Assembly: GCF_020042345.1 (NCBI RefSeq)
Contig: NZ_CP083387.1
Location: 4,402,001-4,466,000, forward strand
Length of the DNA stretch: 64,000 nt
From: Arachidicoccus terrestris
GTDB lineage: Bacteria > Bacteroidota > Bacteroidia > Chitinophagales > Chitinophagaceae
Direction: 5' to 3'
This document shows positions 53,994 to 62,350 of the stretch, one piece after another. The translations under genes were made by a program, and so were the position numbers. Under the pieces are notes generated by a model. It was given only the letters and a program-made list of their open reading frames with translations, made no database searches and was not told the origin of the DNA. The first letter of the stretch is position 1. Each line of letters begins with the position of its first letter.

Positions 53994-54119
53994 TGTAGGT
54001 TTACGGGGAATTTGATATCTGGACATCAGTCCGATAAACTGAATGAATAATTAAATACGATACCGGCAAAAAGCTGAATGACAGAAAGCCGGAGAAAGGA
54101 AAAATACAAAACAGGTATT

Positions 54120-54887
54120 ATGGAACATTACAATATGCATTTGACACTCAAAGTATGGCGTCAGCCAGGAGCAGCGTCACAGGGTGGATTCAAAACTTAT
54201 GAAGTTGATAACATCTCTTCAGAAATGTCCTTCCTGGAAATGTTTGATGTACTCAATGAAAGACTCATTGAAGAAGGGGAAGATCCGATCGCTTTTGATC
54301 ATGACTGTAGAGAAGGTATCTGCGGCGCCTGTTCAATGGTAATAGACGGTAAACCGCACGGGCCCTGGGCTAACAACACCACTTGTCAATTGCATATGCG
54401 CGCATTTAAGGATGGAGATACGATTATTGTTGAACCGTGGCGGGCAAAAGCTTTTCCCGTTGTCAAGGACCTTATGGTAGATAGAACCGCTTTTGACAGA
54501 GTGATTCAGGCGGGGGGATACATTTCCGTAAATACGGGCAACGCTGCGGATGCTAATTCGATTCCAGTTGACAAGAAATCGGCAGATGATGCGTTTGCTG
54601 CTGCTGCCTGTATTGGTTGCGGAGCTTGCGTGGCTGCGTGTAAGAACAGTTCTGCTATGCTATTTGCGGGAGCAAAGGTATCTCAGCTAGCCTTGTTGCC
54701 TCAGGGAGACCCTGAACGTAAGACACGTGTTATTGAAATGGTAGCGCAGATGGATAAAGAAGGATTTGGTTCCTGTACCGCTACCGGTGCCTGTGAAGCA
54801 ACTTGTCCTAAAGGTATTTCTATTGCCAATATCGCAAGGCTGAATAAAGAATATATGCGAGCCGTGCTAACCAGCGAAGAAGCTTAA
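54120..54887 (+). CDS. sdhB: Succinate dehydrogenase/fumarate reductase iron-sulfur subunit
   Basis: A 255-residue electron carrier. The [2Fe-2S] ligands lie in [18 protein letters not shown] with a later Cys in NTTCQLHM. The 4Fe and 3Fe cluster ligands lie in [17 protein letters not shown] and [18 protein letters not shown] 54120 ([17 protein letters not shown]) gives a normal N-terminus; an in-frame ATG at 54078 would add a basic extension. A strong terminator ends the operon. Confidence 0.95.
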   Translation: MEHYNMHLTLKVWRQPGAASQGGFKTYEVDNISSEMSFLEMFDVLNERLIEEGEDPIAFDHDCREGICGACSMVIDGKPHGPWANNTTCQLHMRAFKDGDTIIVEPWRAKAFPVVKDLMVDRTAFDRVIQAGGYISVNTGNAADANSIPVDKKSADDAFAAAACIGCGACVAACKNSSAMLFAGAKVSQLALLPQGDPERKTRVIEMVAQMDKEGFGSCTATGACEATCPKGISIANIARLNKEYMRAVLTSEEA

Positions 54888-54910
54888 GCTGACGGGTTAG
54901 CGAATAAATT

Positions 54911-54944
54911 AAAAATGCCGGAGAATCATATCTCCGGCATTTTT
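54911..54944 (+). terminator. sdhCAB terminator
   Basis: AAAAATGCCGGAGA (54911-54924) pairs perfectly with TCTCCGGCATTTTT (54931-54944) around a six-base loop. Confidence 0.9.
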
Positions 54945-55309
54945 AATAGAAAGAACGAATGAATTTGCCAATAGTGCATTACACTATTGCATTTTCTCTG
55001 AAGCATCCCCACGGATATATTTTGCGAAAAGCTGGAAAAGCTTCTCTTGTATCATGCGTGTAATTTTTCAGATACTTTATTTGACGGCCTGATATATATC
55101 AGATAACAATCAGTTAAACTAAGGTCTGCATTATTAAAGAGCAGGTTTCAGACAGAATGGACTGGTCCCTGATAGTTATTTTTGTATTTATTTTTTATCT
55201 GTCCAGCAAAATTGTTAGAATAGCAATTGACATCCCAGGCCAACCTGTGTAAAGTGCCCGCGGATAAGCCGGAGTGTCGATGAGATGGTTGCGCATGTGT
55301 TTGGAGATA

Positions 55310-55315
55310 TATTTA
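55310..55315. repeat. Target-site duplication TATTTA (left copy)
   Basis: The same six bases follow the right inverted repeat at 56951-56956. Confidence 0.85.
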
Positions 55316-55381
55316 GGGTGTTCCTGAAAAGCTGTAATAGTTATCCCCATTGAGTTTCAGGGTGTGGATTATAACAAAATT

Positions 55382-55427
55382 GCCCTGCTTTGGCACAAAA
55401 AGTGTTCAAAGTAGGGCATAACTTTTT
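55382..55427 (+). terminator. Hairpin guarding the transposase start
   Basis: GCCCTGCTTTG (55382-55392) pairs with CAAAGTAGGGC (55407-55417) with one wobble, extended by an inner CAC/GTG pair and followed by a T7 run. It lies between the left IS end and the transposase ATG and would stop outside transcription from entering the gene. Confidence 0.75.
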
Positions 55428-55436
55428 TTATAATCC

Positions 55437-56780
55437 ATGACAAATCTACTTTTTTTTTACGAGAATCTTCTGGATGAGTCTTTTAGCCAAACAGATTTAG
55501 GAATTCTTTATAAGGCCATCCCTTTTGAGCAGTTATCCGCTACTATTCCCAGTCCCCGGGGTCTGGTTACCGGCCAGGGACGCAAGAGCTGGTTTGATGT
55601 CAGCGGAGGTATTGGACTGATGATCCTTAAGCACGTTATGGGCGTCAGTGACCGGATGCTGATCGATCGTATTAATACGGACTGGAGCATGCAGCTGTTT
55701 TGTGGCATCCGGCTCAGGCCCGGTGAGAGAATTAAGGATTCCAATCTTCCCAGCTGGTGGCGCAGTTATATCGGGCAATACCTGGATATGGATGCCATGC
55801 AGCAGTGCCTGGCGGGTTACTGGAAGCCCTGGATAAAAGATACAGCCTTTAGCTTTGAGGACGCCACATGTTATGAATCCTATATAGCCCATCCCACTGA
55901 CTGCAAATTGCTGTGGGGTGCCTGTAAGGAAGTATATGCGTTGAATCAACTCTTTAGAAAACAGTTGAAATTACGTAAGAGCCGCAGTAACTACGAGAAA
56001 CATAAAACCCTGTTCCTGAACTACCAGCGCTGCAGGAAAAAGAGCAGGCGTAAGGAACGTAAACTGCGTAAGCAGCTCTTAGGTTTTTTGTACCGCCTGC
56101 TGCAGCTTAACGATGAATTGCAGGCCCGCCCCGCAACTCATATCAGCAAGCGGAAAGCCACCCGCCTGAAGACGATACGTACCCTATACGAGCAACAGCA
56201 TAACAAAGCTTTCGGGGATAGGAACCCACAGATCAAAGACCGGATCGTATCGATCAGCAAGCCCTACATCCGTCCCATTATCCGGGGCAAAGAAATAAAA
56301 GCTGTAGAGTTCGGAGCCAAGGTCAACAAGTTACAGGTAGACGGCATCAGTTTTATCCAACGACTGAGTTATGATGCCTTCAATGAAGGCACACAGCTGG
56401 TGGATACGATTTATCTGCACCGTAAACTTTTTGGGAAGTGCACGCATCATAGTGCCGATGCTATTTATGCCACTAATACCAACAGAAAGTATTGCCGTCA
56501 AAACAATATCACCACCAATTTTATTCCTAAAGGAAGGCAGAAGCCTGCTTTGGTTGAACAATCTAAAACGATGCGGGCAGCGCTGAACCGTCAAAGGAGC
56601 ACGGTCCTGGAAGGAAGTTTTGGCAATGAGAAAAACCACTATCATTTAAACAAAATCAAAGCCAGGAACCAGTCTACCGAGACCTGCTGGATCTTCTTTG
56701 GCATCCTTACAGCAAACGCATCCATTATCAGCAAAAGAATGCAACAGGCGGCCGCACAGATTAAAAGCACAGCGGCCTAG
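55437..56780 (+). CDS. DDE transposase
   Basis: A 447-residue transposase. The N-terminal part (about 40-90: SWFDVSGGIGLMILKHVMGV and MLIDRINTDWSMQLFCGI) resembles the DUF772-type domain of IS5/IS1182 relatives. Candidate catalytic residues are Asp in FSFEDATCYES, Asp in CTHHSADAIYATNTN and Glu in VLEGSFGNEKNHYHLNKIKA. A basic insert lies between the first two (RCRKKSRRKERKLRKQ). The C-terminal helix is TCWIFFGILTANASI. It is uninterrupted and probably functional for this IS. Confidence 0.9.
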   Translation: MTNLLFFYENLLDESFSQTDLGILYKAIPFEQLSATIPSPRGLVTGQGRKSWFDVSGGIGLMILKHVMGVSDRMLIDRINTDWSMQLFCGIRLRPGERIKDSNLPSWWRSYIGQYLDMDAMQQCLAGYWKPWIKDTAFSFEDATCYESYIAHPTDCKLLWGACKEVYALNQLFRKQLKLRKSRSNYEKHKTLFLNYQRCRKKSRRKERKLRKQLLGFLYRLLQLNDELQARPATHISKRKATRLKTIRTLYEQQHNKAFGDRNPQIKDRIVSISKPYIRPIIRGKEIKAVEFGAKVNKLQVDGISFIQRLSYDAFNEGTQLVDTIYLHRKLFGKCTHHSADAIYATNTNRKYCRQNNITTNFIPKGRQKPALVEQSKTMRAALNRQRSTVLEGSFGNEKNHYHLNKIKARNQSTETCWIFFGILTANASIISKRMQQAAAQIKSTAA

Positions 56781-56851
56781 AATTGGCACGCTTACCTTAT
56801 CCAACCGGACTAAATAACAGGTCTAATGGCCTTGCTATGTCCCATCCACAA

Positions 56852-56900
56852 AAAAGCCTCTCTTTAATTCCTTTTTACAGAAAAAAGAGAGGCTTTATTA
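56852..56900 (+). terminator. Transposase terminator
   Basis: AAAAGCCTCTCTTT (56852-56865) pairs with AAAGAGAGGCTTT (56884-56896), then ATTATTTT. Confidence 0.8.
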
Positions 56901-57113
56901 TTTTAATACTTAATATGTAGCAACTCCTTTTCGAGTTTACAGGAACACCCTATTTAATTTTACACTTATTTCCTTATAACTGAGACCATCTATTTTCTTT
57001 TTCGATATTCATGAAATCAATTTATGCCAGGTCAAATCGTAAAAGCAAATTTTATCTGAATTACAGCCGGCAGAACTGAATAAAAGCAAAAGATGGTCAG
57101 GTATCAGCAACGT

Positions 57114-57500
57114 TTAAAAAAAATTTATTATCCTGACTCCGAAAATCCAGCAACCAATAATAAAAGCCATAAGGGCGGCTATCAGGACGGCGCCTGCGGC
57201 CAGATCTTTCACTAACCCTATTTTAGGATGCTGCTCCGGATGCAAATGATCGGCCAGTACCTCAATGGCAGTATTGATAATCTCAAGCGCCATCACCAAA
57301 GTAATACAGAATAAGATAATCAGCCATTCTATAGCCGTAATGTTCAGTAGTACCGCCAGCACAATAGCGATAATGGTTGCTGCGGAATGCAGCCACATGT
57401 TATGTTGGCTCTTAAATGCATACTGAATGCCTTTCCAGGCATACCGGAAAGATATCCCTCTTTTCTTCCAGGAAAAAGGCGTTTTACCTTTCAATTTCAT
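57114..57500 (-). CDS. dgkA: Diacylglycerol kinase family protein
   Basis: A 128-residue membrane enzyme with three hydrophobic helices and the family signature MALEIINTAIEVLADHLHPE, which includes the catalytic Glu. Also KIGLVKDLAAGAVLIAALMA. It phosphorylates diacylglycerol or undecaprenol in lipid recycling. Its ATG overlaps the stop of the recombinase gene by four bases (ATGA), so both are translated from one mRNA. Confidence 0.92.
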   Translation of the reverse strand: MKLKGKTPFSWKKRGISFRYAWKGIQYAFKSQHNMWLHSAATIIAIVLAVLLNITAIEWLIILFCITLVMALEIINTAIEVLADHLHPEQHPKIGLVKDLAAGAVLIAALMAFIIGCWIFGVRIINFF

Positions 57501-58537
57501 GATTTTGGATGGGCTTTTTTATAAACTTCCTTGAGTTTTTCTATATTTGTATGAGTGTAGACTTGAGTGGCTGCCAGGCTGGCATGGCCAAGTAGTTCTT
57601 TTACGGCACTCAGATCTGCGCCTGCGCTAAGTAAATGCGTGGCAAAACTATGTCGTAAAATGTGCGGGCTTTTCTTTTTCAGATCCGTAACCTCAGCTAC
57701 CATGTCGCGTACCATATTGTAGACTTTTTTGGCATACAGTGGTTTGCCATTATAGCCAGTTAATAGAACACTTTGCGGATTATGGACTTCGTGCTCAGGT
57801 ATTTGTTTTTTTTCACAGGTATATTTTTCGATTAATGCCAATAAAGATGCGGCTACTGGGATCAATCTTTCTTTACCGCCCTTGCCCAAAACTTTTATTT
57901 GCTTAAGGCGATCATCAATGTCTTTTTCCTTTAATGCAATGAGTTCGCTGCGCCGGATACCGCATTCATAAAAAAGACAAATGGCCAGATAGGCGGTCAA
58001 TTCAGTAAAATACTTCTTCCAGGCTCGTTTATCAAGCTTTTCACGGCTAGTAATACCCATGAAATGAGATATCTTATTCTGATCTAATGTTACCGTTTCC
58101 AATAAACCTTCTATCCTTGCCGGGTTTATTAATTCATCTGCTTCCTTCTCCTTTAAAAAAGAAGGCAGTCTTTTATTGATTTTTGGAAGCGTAATAGCTG
58201 TAAGTGGAGAAGACTTTATTAACTGTCTGCGTAATAAATATTTATAAAAGGACTTTAAGGAAGAGATTTTACGATGCAGGCTTTTATTACCGATTGGGTG
58301 ATCCGCGTCGTTTTTTAATTTGACCATCCAGGAGCGCATGACAGGCGTCTTTACAACCTCAAAACTCAGTCCGGTATATTCAGTCGCCAGATAGTCAAAA
58401 AACTGATTTAAATCTGTCAGATAGGCTTTGACGGTATGTTCGGAGTACCGCTTTTCAAAACGAAGATAATCCAGAAATTGACTGACCGCCGCAACGGATC
58501 CTGCAGTGCCCTCATATGTTGGTGTTGACTGGTCCAT
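57497..58537 (-). CDS. xerC: Xer-type tyrosine recombinase
   Basis: A 346-residue recombinase. The N-terminal SAM-like core-binding domain is about 14-110. The catalytic domain has Arg195 (CGIRRSEL), Lys222 (GKGGKERLIP), His292/Arg295 (HILRHSFATH), His318 (LLGHAS) and Tyr327 (YTHT). It is longer than the usual 295-305 residues because of an insert at about 141-178 before the first catalytic Arg. Likely the chromosome-dimer resolvase of this genome, since rpsU and dgkA are housekeeping neighbours. XerD-type or integrase function cannot be fully excluded. Confidence 0.88.
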   Translation of the reverse strand: MDQSTPTYEGTAGSVAAVSQFLDYLRFEKRYSEHTVKAYLTDLNQFFDYLATEYTGLSFEVVKTPVMRSWMVKLKNDADHPIGNKSLHRKISSLKSFYKYLLRRQLIKSSPLTAITLPKINKRLPSFLKEKEADELINPARIEGLLETVTLDQNKISHFMGITSREKLDKRAWKKYFTELTAYLAICLFYECGIRRSELIALKEKDIDDRLKQIKVLGKGGKERLIPVAASLLALIEKYTCEKKQIPEHEVHNPQSVLLTGYNGKPLYAKKVYNMVRDMVAEVTDLKKKSPHILRHSFATHLLSAGADLSAVKELLGHASLAATQVYTHTNIEKLKEVYKKAHPKS

Positions 58538-58539
58538 AA

Positions 58540-58573
58540 AAAATTAGCCTTAAAGTTACTACTTTAAGGCTAA
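58540..58573 (-). terminator. rpsU terminator
   Basis: TTAGCCTTAAAGT (58544-58556) pairs perfectly with ACTTTAAGGCTAA (58561-58573) around TACT. On the minus strand it is followed by TTTTTA, just before the recombinase ATG. Confidence 0.85.
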
Positions 58574-58601
58574 AATCTTATCGTTATTGATAATTGTGGG
58601 A

Positions 58602-58799
58602 TTACTTCTCGATTTTGCCGGAAGCAATGTCTTGCTTGTAGATCGCTTTACGGACTTCCATACGACGTTTAATAGACGGCTTAGTGAAGTGCTGGCGTTC
58701 TCTTAATTGCAATAACGTCTTACTTTTCTCAAATTTCTTTTTATACTTTTTGAGCGCCTTATCGATGTTCTCACAATCTTTTGAATCAATAATCAACAT
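58602..58799 (-). CDS. rpsU: 30S ribosomal protein S21
   Basis: A 65-residue basic protein with the S21 pattern: IDKALKKYKKKFEKSKTLLQ, RERQHFTKPSIKRRMEVRKA and a final lysine-rich tail. S21 helps base pairing at translation initiation; in Bacteroidota it takes part in hiding the anti-Shine-Dalgarno sequence, which suits the absence of such sites here. It has its own promoter and terminator. Confidence 0.95.
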   Translation of the reverse strand: MLIIDSKDCENIDKALKKYKKKFEKSKTLLQLRERQHFTKPSIKRRMEVRKAIYKQDIASGKIEK

Positions 58800-58833
58800 A
58801 ATTTTATATACCCCCTTTTGGTTAAAAGATGTG

Positions 58834-58864
58834 CAAATCTACATCTAAATTAAAGATTTGACAA
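58834..58864 (-). promoter_or_regulatory. Promoter of rpsU
   Basis: On the minus strand TTG (58862-58864), 20 bases, then TAGATTTG (58834-58841), 34 bases before the ATG at 58799. Confidence 0.7.
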
Positions 58865-59087
58865 GAAATGGAATGTCTTTTTACAGCTGTAAAATTATTT
58901 TGTATTGATTGTTAATTAGTTAAGATCAGGTAATCTACAGTTTTTAGAATCCCGATCTTATGAAAGAACAGGATCATCATTAGTAAAAAACAACTTATGC
59001 AGGGAAAATTGCTGCTTTCTTATCGAGTGTTTCTCTTTTTCCATGAGTCGCTTTTCTTATCTTATTCAGAATGCGGTTTATTTGGAG

Positions 59088-59095
59088 TAACTTTG
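59088..59095 (+). promoter_or_regulatory. Candidate -7 element of ribE
   Basis: TAACTTTG matches TAnnTTTG and ends five bases before ATG 59101. If used, the mRNA would be leaderless. Confidence 0.45.
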
Positions 59096-59100
59096 CTGCT

Positions 59101-59718
59101 ATGTTTACAGGTATTATAGAAACAGTTGCTCAAGTAAAAAAAGTGCAGTCGGCAGACGGTAACCTGGCCTTTTGGCTGGAATCTCCTATTGCATCTGAAC
59201 TTAAAGTAGATCAAAGTGTTAGCCATGATGGGATCTGCCTGACGGTAGAAGCCATCGAGCAAAACCAATATAAGGTCACTGCTATAGAAGAAACCATTCG
59301 GAAAAGCAATATCAGCCAATGGCAACCCGGCAAAATGGTCAACGTTGAAAGGTGTATGACATTAGGAGGACGGTTGGATGGCCATATTGTACAGGGGCAT
59401 GTGGATGCTACCGGTACCTGTGCAGCAGTAACGCCGCAAAACGGTAGTTATTTATACCGTTTTAGTTTTCCCAAAGCATTCAATCATCTGATCATAGAAA
59501 AGGGTTCTATAGCAGTCTCAGGAACTAGTCTGACTTGTTTTGATGTGACAGATGGCCAGTTTTCTGTAGCCATCATTCCTTATACCTATGCGCATACCAG
59601 CATCCGTCAGGTTATGGAAGGTGATCTCGTTAATCTGGAGTTTGATGTCATTGGCAAATATATTGCCCGGATGCAGACTTTTGCGGTGAATACCTCTCCA
59701 ATTGTTTCAGCGGTCTGA
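59101..59718 (+). CDS. ribE: Riboflavin synthase
   Basis: A 205-residue enzyme that makes riboflavin from two lumazine molecules. It has the typical two-barrel repeat: first MFTGIIETVAQVKK with VSHDGICLTVEAIEQN, later LDGHIVQGHVDATGTC with IAVSGTSLTCFDV. ATG 59101 gives the conserved MFTGIIE start; the frame extends to 59071, but a -7 motif lies there. Its substrate supplier ribH is at 15473. Confidence 0.95.
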   Translation: MFTGIIETVAQVKKVQSADGNLAFWLESPIASELKVDQSVSHDGICLTVEAIEQNQYKVTAIEETIRKSNISQWQPGKMVNVERCMTLGGRLDGHIVQGHVDATGTCAAVTPQNGSYLYRFSFPKAFNHLIIEKGSIAVSGTSLTCFDVTDGQFSVAIIPYTYAHTSIRQVMEGDLVNLEFDVIGKYIARMQTFAVNTSPIVSAV

Positions 59719-59781
59719 GCCGGAAAAAATTACATTAACATTCATTATCATCTAATTCATTTTTTAAACATTACTCCTGCT

Positions 59782-60063
59782 ATGCCAGAATTTTCCATTA
59801 ATGATGCCATGAAAAACTTTATGCAAAAAAGTCGGCTAAAAAACGGTGTTAAGACTGCTGCTATTGAACAGGTATGGCTGGAGATAATGGGAGAAGTGAT
59901 CGCTAAATATACCAGCAAGCTACAGATCATTAATCAGAAACTTTTTATTACTACCACTAATGGTCCGCTAAAAAGTGAATTAATGTTTCAAAAGCCGCTT
60001 ATTATTGAGCGGATCAATGAAAAAATGGGACCGGGAACGGTCACTGAGGTGGTTATTAATTAA
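59782..60063 (+). CDS. DUF721 protein
   Basis: A 93-residue DUF721 protein: INDAMKNFMQKSRLKNGVKT, VWLEIMGEVIAKYTSKLQII, KLFITTTNGPLKSELMFQKP and a closing INEKMGPGTVTEVVIN. It resembles the DciA/DUF721 group, often found beside recF and linked in some bacteria to replicative helicase loading. Here it is separated from recF. Convergent with the CorC-type gene. Confidence 0.85.
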   Translation: MPEFSINDAMKNFMQKSRLKNGVKTAAIEQVWLEIMGEVIAKYTSKLQIINQKLFITTTNGPLKSELMFQKPLIIERINEKMGPGTVTEVVIN

Positions 60064-60133
60064 GATCTGTACATCTATGAAAAAAGGGTTAGCTCCTTTC
60101 TCTATTCAATTCAGCGACTAGTTGCTTACATAA

Positions 60134-61492
60134 TTATTTATCCTCTGTATCCTGCGTGACGCTGTCTGCTAACAATCGTAAGCGGACCTTTTCCACCGAG
60201 CTTCTGAACATTTTAAGAATGGTGATCTCATAGCCATCTTGCTCCAGTACTTCACCTTCTACGGGTACACTGCCATGGCGGAAGGTAATCAATCCGGAAA
60301 GTGTGGAATAATCATCATCGTTGACAGGAAATTCCTTTGGCAGATATTCGTTGATATCTTCCAGTGTCTCATGGGACTGCACTAAAAAGCTTCCATCTGG
60401 TTGCTGTTCAACAATTGGCAGCTCTGCATCGTGCTCGTCCTGTATATCGCCCACCAGTTCCTCTAGGATATCTTCCATCGTTACAATCCCTGCCAGGTCT
60501 CCGTATTCGTCAGTTACAACGGCAATTTGCAGGTGATCTTTCTGGAAAGATTTTAGAATGTCCTTTATTTTCATAGAATCCGGAATATAGAAAACCGGCC
60601 GTAGGATCTTTTTGATATCCCTGGTCTTGCCTGCATTAACAAACTGCAGAATATCCTTTACGGTTAGAATACCCACCAACTCGTTGAGCGTATCTTTGTA
60701 GACTGGATAACGAGAATAGCCTTCGGCGACCACCGTATTGACGATTTCATCGAAACTGGTGTCGATATCCAGTGCGACAATATCCTTTCGGTGGGTCAGA
60801 ATCTCTCTTACCCTTCTGGAGTCAAAGTCAAAGACGTTATTAATTAATTCCCGTTCAGAATCTTCTATGGCCCCCCCTTCTTCACTTTCAGTAATGATCA
60901 TTTTAATTTCTTCTTCTGTATGGATATCCTGTTCCTTTACCGGCGAAATACCCAGCATCTTGAGGATCAGATTGGCCATAGAGTTCAGTAATAAAATAAA
61001 AGGTCTGAATATAAAATAGAATATCCTGAGCGGTACGGCTACCAATAAAGTGGTTTGAGCGGATTTACGTATCGCAATGGATTTAGGCGCCAGCTCACCA
61101 AATACAATATGCAGGATGGTGATCAGCACAAATGCTAATACGATGGCGATCTTGCTGGCAGTAGGTGTGCTGAGATCCACAGAGAATATATGGAAAAACT
61201 TTACGACCACGCCGGTCATGACACTTTCACCTACCCAACCAAGACCCAGGGAGGCCAGTGTTACACCCAACTGGGTGGCTGCCAGATAATTATCAAGATT
61301 ATTGGTGACAATACGAGCTGTATTGACCAGTTTTTTAGAGGCGCCTTTTGTAGTAGTAATCTGGGAAGAACGAACTTTGACGATAGCAAATTCAGCAGCA
61401 ACGAAAAAACCATTTAATAAAACCAGGAAAATGGTTAGTATTATTTTAAAAATGTCAACGGACTGCGAAGCCGGAGGTATATCAGAAATCAT
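60134..61492 (-). CDS. CNNM/CorC-type transporter-associated protein (HlyC/CorC family)
   Basis: A 452-residue membrane protein. A DUF21/CNNM membrane domain (about 10-200, with FILVLLNGFFVAAEFAIVKV and GELAPKSIAIRKSAQTTLLV) is followed by two CBS domains (about 220-345, VREILTHRKDIVALDI and TDEYGDLAGIVTMEDILEEL). A C-terminal CorC_HlyC domain ends the protein (about 360-445, YSTLSGLITFRHGSVPVEGE). Relatives take part in Mg2+/Co2+ export. The hemolysin name is historical. Confidence 0.92.
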   Translation of the reverse strand: MISDIPPASQSVDIFKIILTIFLVLLNGFFVAAEFAIVKVRSSQITTTKGASKKLVNTARIVTNNLDNYLAATQLGVTLASLGLGWVGESVMTGVVVKFFHIFSVDLSTPTASKIAIVLAFVLITILHIVFGELAPKSIAIRKSAQTTLLVAVPLRIFYFIFRPFILLLNSMANLILKMLGISPVKEQDIHTEEEIKMIITESEEGGAIEDSERELINNVFDFDSRRVREILTHRKDIVALDIDTSFDEIVNTVVAEGYSRYPVYKDTLNELVGILTVKDILQFVNAGKTRDIKKILRPVFYIPDSMKIKDILKSFQKDHLQIAVVTDEYGDLAGIVTMEDILEELVGDIQDEHDAELPIVEQQPDGSFLVQSHETLEDINEYLPKEFPVNDDDYSTLSGLITFRHGSVPVEGEVLEQDGYEITILKMFRSSVEKVRLRLLADSVTQDTEDK

Positions 61493-61654
61493 TGTTTTAA
61501 GTCATGTGAATAAATACAATATTACACAAATTGCCGCTAATAGTAAAAAATATTTGGTTAAACTGGGACGTAAATCAGGCAAAAAAGCTAAAACGGGTCA
61601 ATGAATCATACCACCGCGGCTCACTTTAACTCGGTTATTCGCATATGGTTGGCT

Positions 61655-62215
61655 TTATAAATCATCTGCATAACTATCCTCGCCCGTATCAGTGTCTTCA
61701 TCTTCCTCATTACCGCCTTCATTTTCAAAACCTTCTGCATTCTTATCCAGATCATATTTCTCTTCAATATCGATAAACTGATCCGACAGAATACTTTTGT
61801 TTCCGTATTGCTGCGGGCCGATACCTTCCGTGCGGCTAATATAAGGATAGGCTTTTCTGGGATCAGCATCCTTATTAATGCCGATAAGTTCCAACAGGAA
61901 GATCCAGTTTTTATCGAAATCATATTCATAGATAAAATGCTGATTGGTATCTTTAATTTCTGTGCCAATTACAGTGTCAGCCATGATCAATGGATCTACG
62001 CGGTATGGGCGATCGTATTTTTCCAGAGAAATCTGACGGCCGCGCTGCCAGTTTTCATTGCTTCTGTAAAAAGTCGCCTGATGTTTCTGATCAAAGGCGT
62101 AAGCCTGCAAAATGCAGGAATGCAGCTCTTGGAAAACTTGAGAGGTTTGGATAACAATATCTCTATAAATCCCGTTATCTTCCTCTACATATACCCTGAA
62201 TTTCAATACGGCCAT
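61655..62215 (-). CDS. pRiA4b ORF-3-type protein
   Basis: A 186-residue protein matching the pRiA4b ORF-3 family: VLKFRVYVEEDNGIYRDIVI, QELHSCILQAYAFDQKHQAT, IYEYDFDKNWIFLLELIGIN. The C-terminal 30 residues are strongly acidic (NEEDEDTDTGEDSYADD). The family was named from a plasmid gene and also occurs beside IS elements, but it is common on Bacteroidota chromosomes and its role is unknown. No transposon genes flank it here. Confidence 0.85.
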   Translation of the reverse strand: MAVLKFRVYVEEDNGIYRDIVIQTSQVFQELHSCILQAYAFDQKHQATFYRSNENWQRGRQISLEKYDRPYRVDPLIMADTVIGTEIKDTNQHFIYEYDFDKNWIFLLELIGINKDADPRKAYPYISRTEGIGPQQYGNKSILSDQFIDIEEKYDLDKNAEGFENEGGNEEDEDTDTGEDSYADDL

Positions 62216-62350
62216 AATAACTCAGTTTAGAAATTGATTATAATACTTATCATAAATAAATTACCGTCAGTACACATAAGACTTGCACAAAAAGCCGGCC
62301 AGAGGTAAAGGTTTGGCAAGCTGTCAGGCCTGCAAGGGATTGGAAACGTA

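Larger units (their letters stand above)
54888..55315. other. Gap between sdhB and the insertion sequence
   Basis: It holds the sdhB terminator and a second hairpin (CAATAGTG 54969-54976 with CACTATTG 54982-54989, loop CATTA). I see no ORF in the remaining 300 bases. The region continues on the far side of the IS as the leader side of the dgkA locus, so it was one intergenic region before insertion. Confidence 0.5.
55316..56950 (+). mobile_element. Complete insertion sequence, 1635 bp
   Basis: The left end GGGTGTTCCTGAAAA (55316-55330) and the right end TTTACAGGAACACCC (56936-56950) are inverted repeats matching at 14 of 15 positions. Both are flanked by the direct repeat TATTTA (55310-55315 and 56951-56956), a 6-bp target duplication. 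One DDE transposase gene fills most of the element. Hairpins lie just before and after this gene. The intact frame and ends suggest a recent, possibly active copy. The family looks like the IS4/IS5/IS1182 group. Confidence 0.92.
58800..59100. other. Divergent promoter region between rpsU and ribE
   Basis: About 300 bases without an ORF. It holds the rpsU promoter (58834-58864, minus) and the ribE -7 element (59088-59095, plus). I see no FMN-riboswitch-like structure before ribE. Confidence 0.5.

Noticed and set aside
55508-56645. Several frames opposite the transposase
   Set aside because: They overlap the transposase fully and show no domain or start signal.
61655-62215. Mobile-element call for the pRiA4b ORF-3-type gene
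   Set aside because: No transposase, inverted repeats or duplication around it; the family is common on chromosomes.
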